37,504 nucleotides of DNA from NCBI RefSeq assembly GCF_000373185.1, contig NZ_KB890640.1, positions 1 through 37,504 of the forward strand. The letters are read 5' to 3'. The position numbers and the translations under genes were made by a program. Of this stretch, positions 1 through 9,392 are shown piece by piece (the first letter of the stretch is position 1; the number at the start of each line of letters is the position of its first letter). The notes below the pieces were generated by a model. It searched no databases and had not been told where the DNA came from. It saw nothing but the letters and a program-made list of their open reading frames with translations. This DNA is from Segatella paludivivens DSM 17968 = JCM 13650. GTDB taxonomy: Bacteria; Bacteroidota; Bacteroidia; Bacteroidales; Bacteroidaceae.

Positions 1-20
1 TCTCTCCGCGAGAGAGAGAC
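1..20 (-). repeat. Palindromic cassette site, inverted copy (expression-side), cut by window edge
   Basis: The core TCTCTC-GCG-GAGAGA of the array palindrome is present here on the minus strand, opposite in orientation to all 20 later copies. The CGC centre on the + strand is at 7-9. The promoter-side arm (10-20 on the + strand) reads GTCTCTCTCTC on the minus strand and differs beyond the 6-bp core from the arm of the array copies. Only 6 nt of the gene-side arm lie inside the window. Confidence 0.85.
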
Positions 21-42
21 ATTTTTTAATTAATAATGGTGC

Positions 43-74
43 AAAAGTAGATTTTATTTATAAACAATCCAAAT
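43..74 (-). promoter_or_regulatory. Outward-facing Bacteroidetes sigma-ABfr promoter
   Basis: On the minus strand TTTG is followed by 20 nt and then TACTTTTG (-7 box at 43-50), with GCACC after it. This fits the Bacteroidetes consensus TTTG/N19-21/TAnnTTTG. Transcription would start just downstream and run leftward across the inverted palindrome at 1-20, out of the window. By eye I find no TAnnTTTG match on the + strand between 51 and 490, so this is the only convincing promoter near the head of the array, and at present it points away from it. Confidence 0.75.
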
Positions 75-486
75 TTTTAGAAACTTTTTTTACGCAAAAA
101 TTACAAGTCAACTGATTTTTAACACTTTACAGATTATTTTGTGCCTAAATATGAATAAAATAGTATATAATATCTGTTATGTGAATAACAAATTCTAAAA
201 GATTCAGTATTAAAAATATAGTGATATTTCTTTGATATAAATTTATAGTCATAAACAAAAATATTCTTCATGTTTAAATCAACAACTATGTCCTTTAAAA
301 CTTTTATTTTGTTATTTAGAACTTCTACATTATTAAGTGGGAATATAATCTCCATATCAGACAAGTATTCTAGTTAACTTCCTCTTCATATTTACTACAT
401 CTATTATATCAACTAAAGGAACTTTCATAAGTATTATCCAAACTAATACTACAAGCATTTATATTTAAAGTTAGGTATTCCTATAT
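75..486. other. AT-rich gene-free segment between two opposed palindromes
   Basis: This stretch separates the outward promoter from the first array site and is very AT-rich. The only reading frame of note is a 76-codon minus-strand frame (134-364) with a TTG start and no recognisable family, so I do not call it a gene. No tRNA, terminator or array-directed promoter was recognised. Because it lies between inverted copies of the palindrome, it is the smallest segment that could invert. Confidence 0.5.
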
Positions 487-513
487 TTCTGTTCTCTCGC
501 GGAGAGAACAGAA
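487..513 (+). repeat. Cassette palindrome 1 (covariant arms)
   Basis: Perfect 12-bp arms, TTCTGTTCTCTC and GAGAGAACAGAA, surround GCG at 499-501. Compared with the other copies, the left arm has a C-to-G change matched by G-to-C in the right arm, so the symmetry is kept. The spacer is GAATTGAGTT, so the Shine-Dalgarno-like AAGGA of most copies is degenerate here. Confidence 0.9.
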
Positions 514-530
514 CAGAAAAGAATTGAGTT

Positions 531-2114
531 ATGGGAAAGAAGTCTTTGCTTAGAATAAATGTATTATTTTTGTTATTAATAGTTATTTCTATGTTTTGTT
601 CATGCACTGGTGAAGCAAATATTATAGGCTGCAATAATAATGAACAAATTAACTTTTCTATATCAACTCCAAAATGGGAAAATACAGATTCATTGTCTAG
701 TCCAAAGACTTCACGTGCAACACCAATTACAGATGCATCATTAAGCCTTTCCAATACATTTAAATTGATAGCTGACAAAAATGACGGAACAGGTATTTAC
801 AGTACATTAATAGATAAAGAGCCCGTTTCTTTCACTAATAACATGTGGCAGACCACGACTCCTCATTATTGGTCTGGAATCACTAATAAGACTGTTAATT
901 TCTATGCATACTACCCTACTAGCATTTCTGGTAATATTTCTCATACCGTTGGAACTGCGCCAACGTTATCATATATAGCCCCAGATGATGCCGTCAACCA
1001 ACTTGATATAATGACAGCTACAGCTAATAATATTAGTGGTAGCACTAATATTTCTACACCATTAACTTTCAATCATATTTTCGCTGCCGTAAGATTTGCT
1101 GTAGGCAATAATGGCTTACCTAGTGGAACTATAAAATCAATAACAATAAGTGGAATAAAGAATTCTGGCACATACACTTTTGGAAGTGGATGGACTCTTG
1201 GTTCAACAATATCATTATTTACAGTATCACCATCTACTACAATAACAGGTGCTAACGGAGAAAATATCACATCTGATGCTTTTACATTGATGATGATTCC
1301 TCAAATATTTACAAATGCAACTATAACACTAACATATACTACAGGAACATCATATAAACAAACAATATCTGGTACATGGAATGCAGGAAATACTTATAAT
1401 TATAATTTATCGAAACCTGTAAATATTGGTGATTACTACTATAGTGATGGAACTTGGGGTACTATTGCAGAACATTCAAATTCAACGGCATCACCTATCG
1501 GTGTCATCTTTAGTAATTCTACAAGTACTATTGATAAAGGGCATAAATGGACTCATGGGTATGCAATGGCATTACGAAATGCATCAATTTCTACGACATG
1601 GGGGCCATATGGTACAGACACGCCAATACCGAATGTATCTTCTTGGGAAGATATAATAAAAGCAAAAGATGGATATTCTGATACCCAATTAATTAAAAAT
1701 GCTTATGGTATTTCACAAAATAGTTATCCTGCTTTCTATTTCGCATGTAGTTATAATGAAACTGTACCAACAAATTCTAGCGGTTGGTATCTTCCTAGCA
1801 TTGGTTTATGGTATGAAATAGCCATAAATCTTGGAGGTATTCCTCCTATATATACAAATTGGAGAGATGCAGAGCCTGGTTGGCTTGGATATTCCGAGAG
1901 TTGCGCAAACTCATTAAATAAATATTTAAATATACAAGGAATATCTACAGATATGTTTCCGAATAATAATGATTGGTATTGGTCGACAACAGAATATACA
2001 TCGCAATGCGTATATCGTGCCTATTTTTTCACGCCAAACTTTTGGTTAGATGGAAATGACAATGATAATCATAAAGATTTAATAATGCGTGTCCGTTCAG
2101 TTATCGCTTTCTAA
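531..2114 (+). CDS. Fimbrillin-like lipoprotein with FISUMP/C-type-lectin-like C-terminus (array gene 1)
   Basis: Predicted 527-residue surface lipoprotein. A signal peptide with a hydrophobic core (residues 11-22) ends in the lipobox Cys25, and the conserved SRA Arg is Arg62. The Mfa-like domain (about 63-294) shows NFYAYYP, LTFNHIFAAV and MMIPQ. The C-terminal domain (about 295-527) opens with GDYYYSDGTWG and contains GWYLPS near 417, WSTTEY near 483 and the end VRSVIAF, as in FISUMP/DUF1566-type lectin-fold domains. A sugar- or protein-binding tip is inferred. It is the first gene of the array but has no visible forward promoter. Its Mfa-like segment (KNDGTGIYSTLIDKEP) is closest to that of the gene at 34700. 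A 69-nt AT-rich trailer separates it from the next palindrome. Confidence 0.9.
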   Translation: MGKKSLLRINVLFLLLIVISMFCSCTGEANIIGCNNNEQINFSISTPKWENTDSLSSPKTSRATPITDASLSLSNTFKLIADKNDGTGIYSTLIDKEPVSFTNNMWQTTTPHYWSGITNKTVNFYAYYPTSISGNISHTVGTAPTLSYIAPDDAVNQLDIMTATANNISGSTNISTPLTFNHIFAAVRFAVGNNGLPSGTIKSITISGIKNSGTYTFGSGWTLGSTISLFTVSPSTTITGANGENITSDAFTLMMIPQIFTNATITLTYTTGTSYKQTISGTWNAGNTYNYNLSKPVNIGDYYYSDGTWGTIAEHSNSTASPIGVIFSNSTSTIDKGHKWTHGYAMALRNASISTTWGPYGTDTPIPNVSSWEDIIKAKDGYSDTQLIKNAYGISQNSYPAFYFACSYNETVPTNSSGWYLPSIGLWYEIAINLGGIPPIYTNWRDAEPGWLGYSESCANSLNKYLNIQGISTDMFPNNNDWYWSTTEYTSQCVYRAYFFTPNFWLDGNDNDNHKDLIMRVRSVIAF

Positions 2115-2182
2115 TCTATTTATCAATATATGACAACTGATGTAGACTTTTTCTTATTCATATTTCAAAGAAGGTATACTCA

Positions 2183-2213
2183 CTTTCTCTTCTCTCGCGG
2201 AGAGAAGAGAAAG
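2183..2213 (+). repeat. Cassette palindrome 2
   Basis: Arms of 14 bp (CTTTCTCTTCTCTC and its exact complement) around GCG at 2197-2199. AAGGA follows 7 nt before the ATG at 2223. Confidence 0.95.
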
Positions 2214-2222
2214 GATTGAGTT

Positions 2223-4055
2223 ATGGGAAAAAAGTCTTTGCGAGATATTAATGTATCACTTTTGTTATTAATAGTTATTTCTCTGTTTTGTTCATGTACT
2301 GGTGAAATGAATATTTTTGAAGGAAATAATAACAAACAAATTAACTTTTATGTATCTGTACCAGAATGGAAAAATACAGATTCATTAGCAACTACGAAAA
2401 CTTCACGTTCTACACCTATTATGGACACCTCGTTTGGTGCTGATAAAAGTTTTAACTTAATAGCAGACCAAAATGATGGAGCTGGCAACTACAGTACATT
2501 GATAGACAAAGAGTCTGTATCTTTCACTAATAACATATGGCAGACAACTCCTTCTCATTATTATTGGTCAGGATTTGCAAATAAAACGGTTAACTTCTAT
2601 GCATACTATCCTATAAGTATTTCTGGTAGTATTTCTCATACAGCAGGCTCTGCTCCAACTTTATTATATACAATCCCTCCTGATGCTAGCAACCAGATTG
2701 ATATAATTACAGCAATTAATCCAAATATATTAGGAAGTACTGTAACATCAACATCTTTAACTTTTAACCATATATTTGCAGCAGTAAAGTTCGCTGTAGG
2801 TACAAGTGGACTACCTAGTGGAACTATAAAATCAATAACGATAAATGGAATAAAGAATTCTGGCACATACACTTTTGGAAGTGGATGGACTCTTGGTTCA
2901 ACAACATCATTATTTACAGTATCACCATCTACAACAATAATAGGTGCTAACGGAGAAAATATTACATCTGATGCTTTTACAATAATGATGATTCCCCAAG
3001 CTTTCAATAATGCAACCGTTTCATTAGTTTACAATAATGGAACTACGTTTTCTGCTAAAATATCGGGAACGTGGAATGCAGGTGAAGCTTATACTTATAA
3101 GCTTTCTAAAACTATTGTCTTTAATTATAATTACACTGGCGCGGTTCAGACCTTTACAGCTCCATACACAGGGACATATAAAATTGAATGTTGGGGAGCA
3201 AAGGGAGGAGATGATCCATGCAATGGTGGGGCTGTATATGGTAAGGGTGCCTATACCTCTGGATATATAAAATTTACATCTGAGAAACAATTATTTATCT
3301 ATGTTGGTGGTGTGGGGAACAGTATTTATAAACAAATAAACTATGGTGGATGGAATGGAGGTGGCACTAGTACTTCAAATGCAAATATATCTTTTCCATC
3401 AGGTGGTGGTGGTGCCACAGACATAAGACTCATTATGCATTCAGGAAGTGATGGCTGGAGTGGAATATCATCTCTTCGAAGTAGGATTATGGTTGCGTCT
3501 GGTGGTGGTGGTTGTTTTACAGATGGTGCTGGAACTATAGCTCATGGTGCTAATGGAGGAGGTTCCCAAGGGTATGCTCCATATAATACAGTTAATAGTC
3601 AATACACAGAGTCTATGTATGATGGTACTGGTACTACTCAAACATCATGTGGATCTTGTCCTGCCTATAATGATCCCAATTGGTTTGACTATAAATATAT
3701 CAAAGATGGAACCATAAATCCATGGGGATATTTTGGATATGCCAATCAAACATATGTTGATTTATTTTGGGCTGGCGGCGGTGGCGGTGGATGGTGGGGA
3801 GGACTTGCCATACACGGTCGCGGAGGTAGTGGTGGCTCTTCTTTTATCTCAGGAATGTCAGGTTGTGTAGCAATATCTGCAGATGGAACTCAAAATGCGA
3901 GTGTGAATTATATGACAATTAATGGAATAATATATACATTTACATCACCTGTTATGAAAGATGGTGCATCTTCTATGCCATCACCTACAGGTGGAACAGA
4001 AACAGGACATTCTGGCAATGGATACGCAAGAATAACCTTCGTTTCTGCGAATTAA
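2223..4055 (+). CDS. Fimbrillin-like lipoprotein with ALK/LTK-like glycine-rich domain (array gene 2)
   Basis: 610 residues with lipobox Cys25 and conserved Arg62 (KTSRST). The Mfa-like domain to about residue 298 carries the TDKSF-type block A, the DASNQIDIITA block B and the KFAVG/MMIPQ block C. The glycine-rich domain (299-610) begins YTGAVQTFTAPYTGTYKIE and contains CWGAKGG, GGWNGGG, GGGGATDIRL, GGGGGGWWGG, GSSFISG and the end GYARITFVSAN. It is one of the longest tips, with an insert holding SCGSCPAY. Its closest relative is the tip of the gene at 27526, although the two differ in their fimbrillin blocks. A surface adhesin role is inferred from the domain content. The stop is 18 nt before the next palindrome. 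Confidence 0.92.
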   Translation: MGKKSLRDINVSLLLLIVISLFCSCTGEMNIFEGNNNKQINFYVSVPEWKNTDSLATTKTSRSTPIMDTSFGADKSFNLIADQNDGAGNYSTLIDKESVSFTNNIWQTTPSHYYWSGFANKTVNFYAYYPISISGSISHTAGSAPTLLYTIPPDASNQIDIITAINPNILGSTVTSTSLTFNHIFAAVKFAVGTSGLPSGTIKSITINGIKNSGTYTFGSGWTLGSTTSLFTVSPSTTIIGANGENITSDAFTIMMIPQAFNNATVSLVYNNGTTFSAKISGTWNAGEAYTYKLSKTIVFNYNYTGAVQTFTAPYTGTYKIECWGAKGGDDPCNGGAVYGKGAYTSGYIKFTSEKQLFIYVGGVGNSIYKQINYGGWNGGGTSTSNANISFPSGGGGATDIRLIMHSGSDGWSGISSLRSRIMVASGGGGCFTDGAGTIAHGANGGGSQGYAPYNTVNSQYTESMYDGTGTTQTSCGSCPAYNDPNWFDYKYIKDGTINPWGYFGYANQTYVDLFWAGGGGGGWWGGLAIHGRGGSGGSSFISGMSGCVAISADGTQNASVNYMTINGIIYTFTSPVMKDGASSMPSPTGGTETGHSGNGYARITFVSAN

Positions 4056-4073
4056 AAGACTTATTCCCAGTCT

Positions 4074-4102
4074 TTTCTCTTCTCTCGCGGAGAGAAGAGA
4101 AA
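4074..4102 (+). repeat. Cassette palindrome 3
   Basis: 13-bp arms (TTTCTCTTCTCTC and complement), GCG at 4087-4089, and AAGGA 7 nt before the ATG at 4113. Confidence 0.95.
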
Positions 4103-4112
4103 GGATTGAGTT

Positions 4113-5735
4113 ATGGTAAGAAAGTTTTTGCGAGGTATCAATGTATTACTTTTGTTATTAATCATTATTTCTGCGTTTTCTTCATGTGCAAACGAAATGT
4201 ATATTTTTGAAGGAAATAATAATAAACAAATTAACTTTTCTATATCTGTACCTGTATGGAAAAATACAGATTCATTGGAAACGACGAAAACTTCACGTTC
4301 CACACCAATTATGGATACTTCATTTGGTACAGATAAAAGTTTTAACTTAATTGCAGACCAAAATGATGGAGCTGGCAACTACACTACATTGATAGATAAA
4401 GAGTCTGTATCTTTTACTAATAACATATGGCAGACAACTCCTTCTCATTATTATTGGTCAGGAATTGCAAATAAAACTATAAACTTTTATGCTTACTACC
4501 CTACCACTATTTCTACCAGTATTACTCATACAGCAGGCTCTTCTCCTACTTTATCCTATATTGTCCCTTCTGATGCTAGCAACCAGATTGATATAATTAC
4601 CGCAATTAATCCAAATATATCAGGAAGTACAGCAACATCCACTCCATTGACTTTTAATCACATCTTTGCTGCGGTAAAGTTTGCTGTAGGTACTAGCGGA
4701 TTGCCTAGTGGAACTATTAAATCAATAACGATAGATGGGATAAAGAATTCAGGCACATACACTTTTGGTAGCGGATGGTCTCTTGGTTCAACAATATCAT
4801 CATTTACAGTATCACCATCTGCGATAATAACTGGTACTAGCGGAGAAAATATCGCATCTGATGCCTTTACTTTAATGATGATTCCTCAAATTTTCACTGA
4901 TGCAGATGTTTCATTAGTTTACAATAACGGCACTACGTTTTCTGCTAAAATATCGGGAACATGGAATGCAGGTGAGGCTTATACTTATAAGCTTTCTAAA
5001 ACTATTGTCTTTAATTATAATTACACTGGTGCATCTCAGACATTCACAGTTCCATACGCAGGGACATATAAATTAGAAGTTTGGGGAGCACAAGGTGGAA
5101 CAATGATAACTTCACCATGGACTGGTAAAGGTGGGAACGGAGGTTATACGACTGGAAATATAAACTTGCAATCAGGTTATACACTATACGTGTATGTAGG
5201 AGGACAAGGTGAAGGTTTTGTTGATGTTAATACTAAACCTAATAATCTTGGTGGATGGAATGGTGGAGGAACCTGTTATCAGGGTGCTTCTGGCGGCGGT
5301 GGAGCAACAGATATAAGAACAGTTTTAGGTCCTTGGAATAGTATCACTAGTCTAAATAGTAGAATTATTGTAGGTGGAGGTGGTGGTGGTTCGAACGATT
5401 ACACAGAAGGTGGTTCTGGCGGTGGTTTAGTAGGTGGAAATGGTTCTGCTTCATCTGATGTTACTAACCCAATAATTGCAACAGGAGGAACTCAAACTTC
5501 AGGAGGTGTTGGATGGATAAATGGGTCGTTTGGTATTGGTGGAGGTGCAGCAGATTCTTATGGAGATGGTGGCGCTGGCGGTGGAGGCTGGTATGGTGGT
5601 GCAAAATCACAAGGTTTTAATGTTAGTGGTGGCGGTGGATCTTCATACTATGGAAATCTTAAAAATCCAAAAACAACAGATGGTGTTCAAACTGGTAACG
5701 GATACGCCCGAATAACGTTTATTTCCGCAAATTAA
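4113..5735 (+). CDS. Fimbrillin-like lipoprotein with glycine-rich domain (array gene 3)
   Basis: 540 residues, lipobox FSSC (Cys25), Arg62. The Mfa-like part has the same block combination as the gene at 2223, including the NNGTTFSAKISGTWNAG segment, so the two are close relatives up to about residue 300. The glycine-rich domain (300-540) then departs: it is of the Cys-less KLEVWGAQGG type, contains GGWNGGG, GGGATDIRT and GGGGWYGG, and has a short end (SSYYGN, then GYARITFISAN) without the SSFISG insert. The divergence starting near the domain border fits tip exchange on a shared scaffold. Confidence 0.92.
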   Translation: MVRKFLRGINVLLLLLIIISAFSSCANEMYIFEGNNNKQINFSISVPVWKNTDSLETTKTSRSTPIMDTSFGTDKSFNLIADQNDGAGNYTTLIDKESVSFTNNIWQTTPSHYYWSGIANKTINFYAYYPTTISTSITHTAGSSPTLSYIVPSDASNQIDIITAINPNISGSTATSTPLTFNHIFAAVKFAVGTSGLPSGTIKSITIDGIKNSGTYTFGSGWSLGSTISSFTVSPSAIITGTSGENIASDAFTLMMIPQIFTDADVSLVYNNGTTFSAKISGTWNAGEAYTYKLSKTIVFNYNYTGASQTFTVPYAGTYKLEVWGAQGGTMITSPWTGKGGNGGYTTGNINLQSGYTLYVYVGGQGEGFVDVNTKPNNLGGWNGGGTCYQGASGGGGATDIRTVLGPWNSITSLNSRIIVGGGGGGSNDYTEGGSGGGLVGGNGSASSDVTNPIIATGGTQTSGGVGWINGSFGIGGGAADSYGDGGAGGGGWYGGAKSQGFNVSGGGGSSYYGNLKNPKTTDGVQTGNGYARITFISAN

Positions 5736-5752
5736 AGACTTATTTCCATTCT

Positions 5753-5781
5753 TTTCTCTTCTCTCGCGGAGAGAAGAGAAA
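5753..5781 (+). repeat. Cassette palindrome 4
   Basis: 13-bp arms, GCG at 5766-5768, and AAGGA 7 nt before the ATG at 5792. It lies 17 nt after the preceding stop. Confidence 0.95.
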
Positions 5782-5791
5782 GGATTGAGTT

Positions 5792-7450
5792 ATGGGAAAG
5801 AAGTTTTTGCGAGGTATCAATGTATCACTATTATTATTAATAGTTATTTCTCTGTTTTGTTCATGTACTGGTGAAATGAATGCTATTGATGGAAATAATA
5901 ATAAACAAATTAACTTTTCTGTATCAGCACATCAATGGAAGAATACAGATTCATTGGCAACTACGAAAACTTCACGTGCAGCTCCAATTACGGACAACTC
6001 GTTTGGTATTGATAAAAGTTTTAGGTTATTAGCAGACCAAAATGATGGAGCTAGCAATTACAGTACATTGATAGATAAAGAATCTGTATCTTTCACTAAT
6101 AACATATGGCAGACAACCCCTTCTCATTATTATTGGTCAGGAATAGCAAATAAAACTATAAGTTTTTATGCATATTATCCTAGTACTATTAGCAATGTTA
6201 GTCATACAGCAGGCTTTTCGCCAATTTTGTCTTATACAGTTCCTGATAATGTACCTGATCAGATTGACATAATTACAGCAATTAATCCAAATATACCAGG
6301 AAATACAGTAACATCCACATCTTTAACTTTTAATCATATATTTGCAGCAATTCAATTTTCAGTAGGAAGTAATGGGATTGGTAGTGGAACAATATCATCA
6401 ATATCAATCGGAAATGTAGCCAATTCTGGAACATATACATTTGGTGGTGGTTGGTCAAATGTTACAGGTTCCAAAACATTCACTATATTACAATCAAAAA
6501 CAATTGCAGGAACTTCTGGAGAAGACATCTATTCTGGTAATTATACTTTGATGATGATTCCACAAATAATAAATAATGTTACTATAACCATTACTTATAG
6601 CAATGGTAGTTCCTTAACAAAAACTATATCAGAAACATGGGAAGCTGGAAAGACTTATAATTACAAAATATCATATTCTCCTAGGACTTTTGATTATACA
6701 GGAAACATACAAATGTATACAGTTCCAGTTACAGGAACTTATAAACTTGAAGTTTATGGTGCTCAAGGGGGAGGGGCTAACAATAATACAATAGCTGGTG
6801 GACAGGGTGGATATTCTTATGGAAATATAAAATTGAAGAAGGGAACTACTCTATACATAGTTATAGGCGGAGCTGGATCATCTTATAATGGAAATAGTGG
6901 AGGGCTCGGTGGATATAATGGTGGTGGAAACGGAGGGAATGGATCTACAGACATAATCGCTACTGGTGGTAGTGGTGGTGGGGGTGCGACACATATATCT
7001 GTATTTGATAGAGGAACTCTTAATAATTATAGTTCGACCCAAGATGAAATCCTTATTGTAGCTGGGGGTGGCGGGGGATATTCAAATGTTTTTATTAATT
7101 TGGAAAATGGTTCAACTGGAGGAGGAATAAATGGCGGTAGTGCTACTGCTAATGATTATAATCATTCTGTTAATGGTGGAACACAAAATAATGGATATGC
7201 TTTTGGAAAAGGACAACAAGGAGCAAGTAAATCAATTTGGAAAGGTGCCGGAGCTGAAGGTAATGGTGGCGGTGGTGGTGGTTGGTATGGTGGCTATGCT
7301 TATCAAGAAACAGGAGAAAATAGTTGTTGTTATGGAGCTGGTGGTTCTGGTCATCTTTCTTCTAGTTTAATTAGTAGTACTACAGGTATGACTAATGGTG
7401 TGCGTTCTGGCAATGGTTATGCTAAAATAACGTTTATTTCTGCGGATTAA
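5792..7450 (+). CDS. Fimbrillin-like lipoprotein with glycine-rich domain (array gene 4)
   Basis: 552 residues, Cys25 lipobox, conserved Arg62 (KTSRAA). The fimbrillin part is a mosaic: a DKSF-type block A, an ISNVSHTAG block B that switches to the IITAINPNI form found in the genes at 2223 and 4113, and a block C of the third type (FSVGSNGIGSGTISSIS, SGEDIYSGNYTLMMIPQ). The glycine-rich domain (299-552) opens KLEVYGAQGGG, has GGGGGGWYGG and a CC pair (NSCCYGAGG), and ends in the GSGHLSSS / GMTNGVRSGNGYA form. Outer-surface location is inferred from the lipobox and family. Confidence 0.92.
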   Translation: MGKKFLRGINVSLLLLIVISLFCSCTGEMNAIDGNNNKQINFSVSAHQWKNTDSLATTKTSRAAPITDNSFGIDKSFRLLADQNDGASNYSTLIDKESVSFTNNIWQTTPSHYYWSGIANKTISFYAYYPSTISNVSHTAGFSPILSYTVPDNVPDQIDIITAINPNIPGNTVTSTSLTFNHIFAAIQFSVGSNGIGSGTISSISIGNVANSGTYTFGGGWSNVTGSKTFTILQSKTIAGTSGEDIYSGNYTLMMIPQIINNVTITITYSNGSSLTKTISETWEAGKTYNYKISYSPRTFDYTGNIQMYTVPVTGTYKLEVYGAQGGGANNNTIAGGQGGYSYGNIKLKKGTTLYIVIGGAGSSYNGNSGGLGGYNGGGNGGNGSTDIIATGGSGGGGATHISVFDRGTLNNYSSTQDEILIVAGGGGGYSNVFINLENGSTGGGINGGSATANDYNHSVNGGTQNNGYAFGKGQQGASKSIWKGAGAEGNGGGGGGWYGGYAYQETGENSCCYGAGGSGHLSSSLISSTTGMTNGVRSGNGYAKITFISAD

Positions 7451-7467
7451 GGGTTCATTTCCACTCT

Positions 7468-7496
7468 TTTCTCTTCTCTCGCGGAGAGAAGAGAAA
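7468..7496 (+). repeat. Cassette palindrome 5
   Basis: 13-bp arms, GCG at 7481-7483. The next start is ATGATAAAA at 7507, and the preceding stop is 17 nt upstream. Confidence 0.95.
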
Positions 7497-7506
7497 GGAT
7501 TGAGTT

Positions 7507-9333
7507 ATGATAAAAAAGTTTTTGCGAGGTATCAATGTATCACTTTTATTATTAATTATTATTTCTACATTTTGTTCATGTGCAAACGAAATAAATATTT
7601 TTGGAGAAAATAATAATGAACAAATTAACTTCTCTGTATCTGTACCCGAATGGAAGAATACGGATTCATTGTCTATCTCAAAGACTTCACGCGCAATGCC
7701 TGTAGGAGGCACATCATTAAGCACTTCCAATACATTTAACTTAATAGCAGACCAAAATGATGGAGCAGGTAACTACACTACATTAATAAATAGTCAAGCT
7801 ATTAGTTATACCAATAATATATGGAAAACATCAAAGGATTATTATTGGTCAGGAATAGCGAACAAAACTATAAGCTTTTATGCATATTATCCTAGTACTA
7901 TTAGCAATGTTAGTCATACAGCAGGCTCTTCTCCAACATTATCCTATACTGTTCCTGATAATGTATCTGATCAAATAGATATAATGACAGCTACAAATAA
8001 TAATGTTAGCGGCAATACTAATTCTTCTACTTCATTGACTTTTAACCATATATTTGCAGCAGTACAGTTTAATATTGGTAGTTCTGGTATGCCTAACGGT
8101 ACTATCACAGGTATTTCTTTAAATAATGTATTGTATAAGGGCACTTATAACTTTAATGGAATATGGACTCAGGATGCAACTACAAAAAAGTCTTTCTCGC
8201 AGACGGTTTCATCTTCAACAAGTGGCGGTACTATTATCACATCAGGTGCAACAACTTTTATGATGATGCCTCAAACATTAGGTAGTGATGCTAGCATAAC
8301 TGTTACCTATAGTAATGGTGGCACACTTACGAAATCAATATCAGGAACATGGACAGCAGGGAACATATATACATATAACATTTCAAAAACGATTTCCGTA
8401 TCTTTTAACTATACAGGCAATGTGCAAATGTATACAACACCTTTAGCTGGAACATATAAAATAGAGTGTTGGGGAGCTCAAGGGGGATGCTGCGATAATG
8501 GAGGAGGTGGCAAGGGAGGATATACTAAAGGTGAAATTTTGCTGAAAGCAGGGACCACCATTTACTTTTATGTTGGACAAAACCCATCCAAGAACAGTCT
8601 GGAAGGTGGATGGAACGGTGGTGGCAATGGGAGCAGTCATGCCGATGCTAATGGTTTACAAACGGGCTGTGCTGGTGGCGGCGCTACAGATGTCAGATTT
8701 GTTTACTCACAAGATCCTCAGAATTTTAATAGTTTAAAATCTAGAATAATGGTTGCTGGAGGTGGAAGTGGTACAGGGTATTGTGCAGTGTATACTCTTT
8801 ACTGTGGAATTGCTGGTGCAGGAGGAGGACTTAATGGCATAGATGGTAATGATATTTCTCAAAATGGGAATTTGGATTATACTGCTTCAGGTGGAACACA
8901 AACATCAGGTGGAAATACTAAAAACAATTTTGAATATGTTGATGGAGATAGTTCAAAAGGCTTAATCATTACTTCAGGATTAAATAAGGGTGGATTTGGC
9001 TATGGAGGAACAAACGATGGATATAAATCTGTATTAGGTGGATGTGCAGGAGGCTCTGGATATTATGGAGGTGGTGCTGCAAATAGAGCACATGGAGGTG
9101 GCGGCGGAGGCTCTTCATTCATATCAGGACATCTAGGCTGTAATGCTATATCGGAATCGTCAACATCTAATAATATCATTCATACAGGATCACCTAACCA
9201 TTATTCAAAATATATATTTACAAATTCACAAATGGTAGATGGCGCTTCATCTATGCCATCACCAACAGGTGGAACAGAAACAGGACATACTGGCAATGGA
9301 TATGCCAGAATAACCTTTGTTTCAGCCAATTAA
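7507..9333 (+). CDS. Fimbrillin-like lipoprotein with glycine-rich domain (array gene 5)
   Basis: 608 residues, signal MIKKFLRGIN, lipobox Cys25, Arg62 (KTSRAM). The fimbrillin blocks are SLSTSNTF (A), ISNVSHTAG (B) and the second type of C (FNIGSSGMPNGTITGISL, TFMMMPQTL). The glycine-rich tip (298-608) is of the Cys-pair subtype: KIECWGAQGG at the start and SGHLGCNAI near the end, followed by the long GASSMPSPTGG insert and GYARITFVSAN. Further cysteines occur at GGCCDNGG and CAVYTLYC. Its terminal segment matches those of the genes at 13792 and 17405. Confidence 0.92.
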   Translation: MIKKFLRGINVSLLLLIIISTFCSCANEINIFGENNNEQINFSVSVPEWKNTDSLSISKTSRAMPVGGTSLSTSNTFNLIADQNDGAGNYTTLINSQAISYTNNIWKTSKDYYWSGIANKTISFYAYYPSTISNVSHTAGSSPTLSYTVPDNVSDQIDIMTATNNNVSGNTNSSTSLTFNHIFAAVQFNIGSSGMPNGTITGISLNNVLYKGTYNFNGIWTQDATTKKSFSQTVSSSTSGGTIITSGATTFMMMPQTLGSDASITVTYSNGGTLTKSISGTWTAGNIYTYNISKTISVSFNYTGNVQMYTTPLAGTYKIECWGAQGGCCDNGGGGKGGYTKGEILLKAGTTIYFYVGQNPSKNSLEGGWNGGGNGSSHADANGLQTGCAGGGATDVRFVYSQDPQNFNSLKSRIMVAGGGSGTGYCAVYTLYCGIAGAGGGLNGIDGNDISQNGNLDYTASGGTQTSGGNTKNNFEYVDGDSSKGLIITSGLNKGGFGYGGTNDGYKSVLGGCAGGSGYYGGGAANRAHGGGGGGSSFISGHLGCNAISESSTSNNIIHTGSPNHYSKYIFTNSQMVDGASSMPSPTGGTETGHTGNGYARITFVSAN

Positions 9334-9351
9334 AAGACTTATTTCTAGTCC

Positions 9352-9380
9352 TTTCTCTTCTCTCGCGGAGAGAAGAGAAA
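9352..9380 (+). repeat. Cassette palindrome 6 (longer spacer)
   Basis: 13-bp arms, GCG at 9365-9367. The spacer to the ATG at 9393 is 2 nt longer than in most copies and reads AAGAATTGAGTT, so AAGGA is replaced by AAGAA. Confidence 0.95.
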
Positions 9381-9392
9381 AAGAATTGAGTT

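Noticed and set aside
134..364. 76-codon minus-strand reading frame in the segment before the array
   Set aside because: It needs a TTG start, has no recognisable family or good ribosome-binding site, and lies in very AT-rich DNA where such frames arise by chance.
4061..4378. Recurrent minus-strand frame MPAPSFWSAIKL... opposite the start of many array genes (also near 15602, 24077, 32881)
   Set aside because: It recurs only because the sense strand is conserved there; it is the antisense shadow of the signal peptide and block A and runs through the palindrome.
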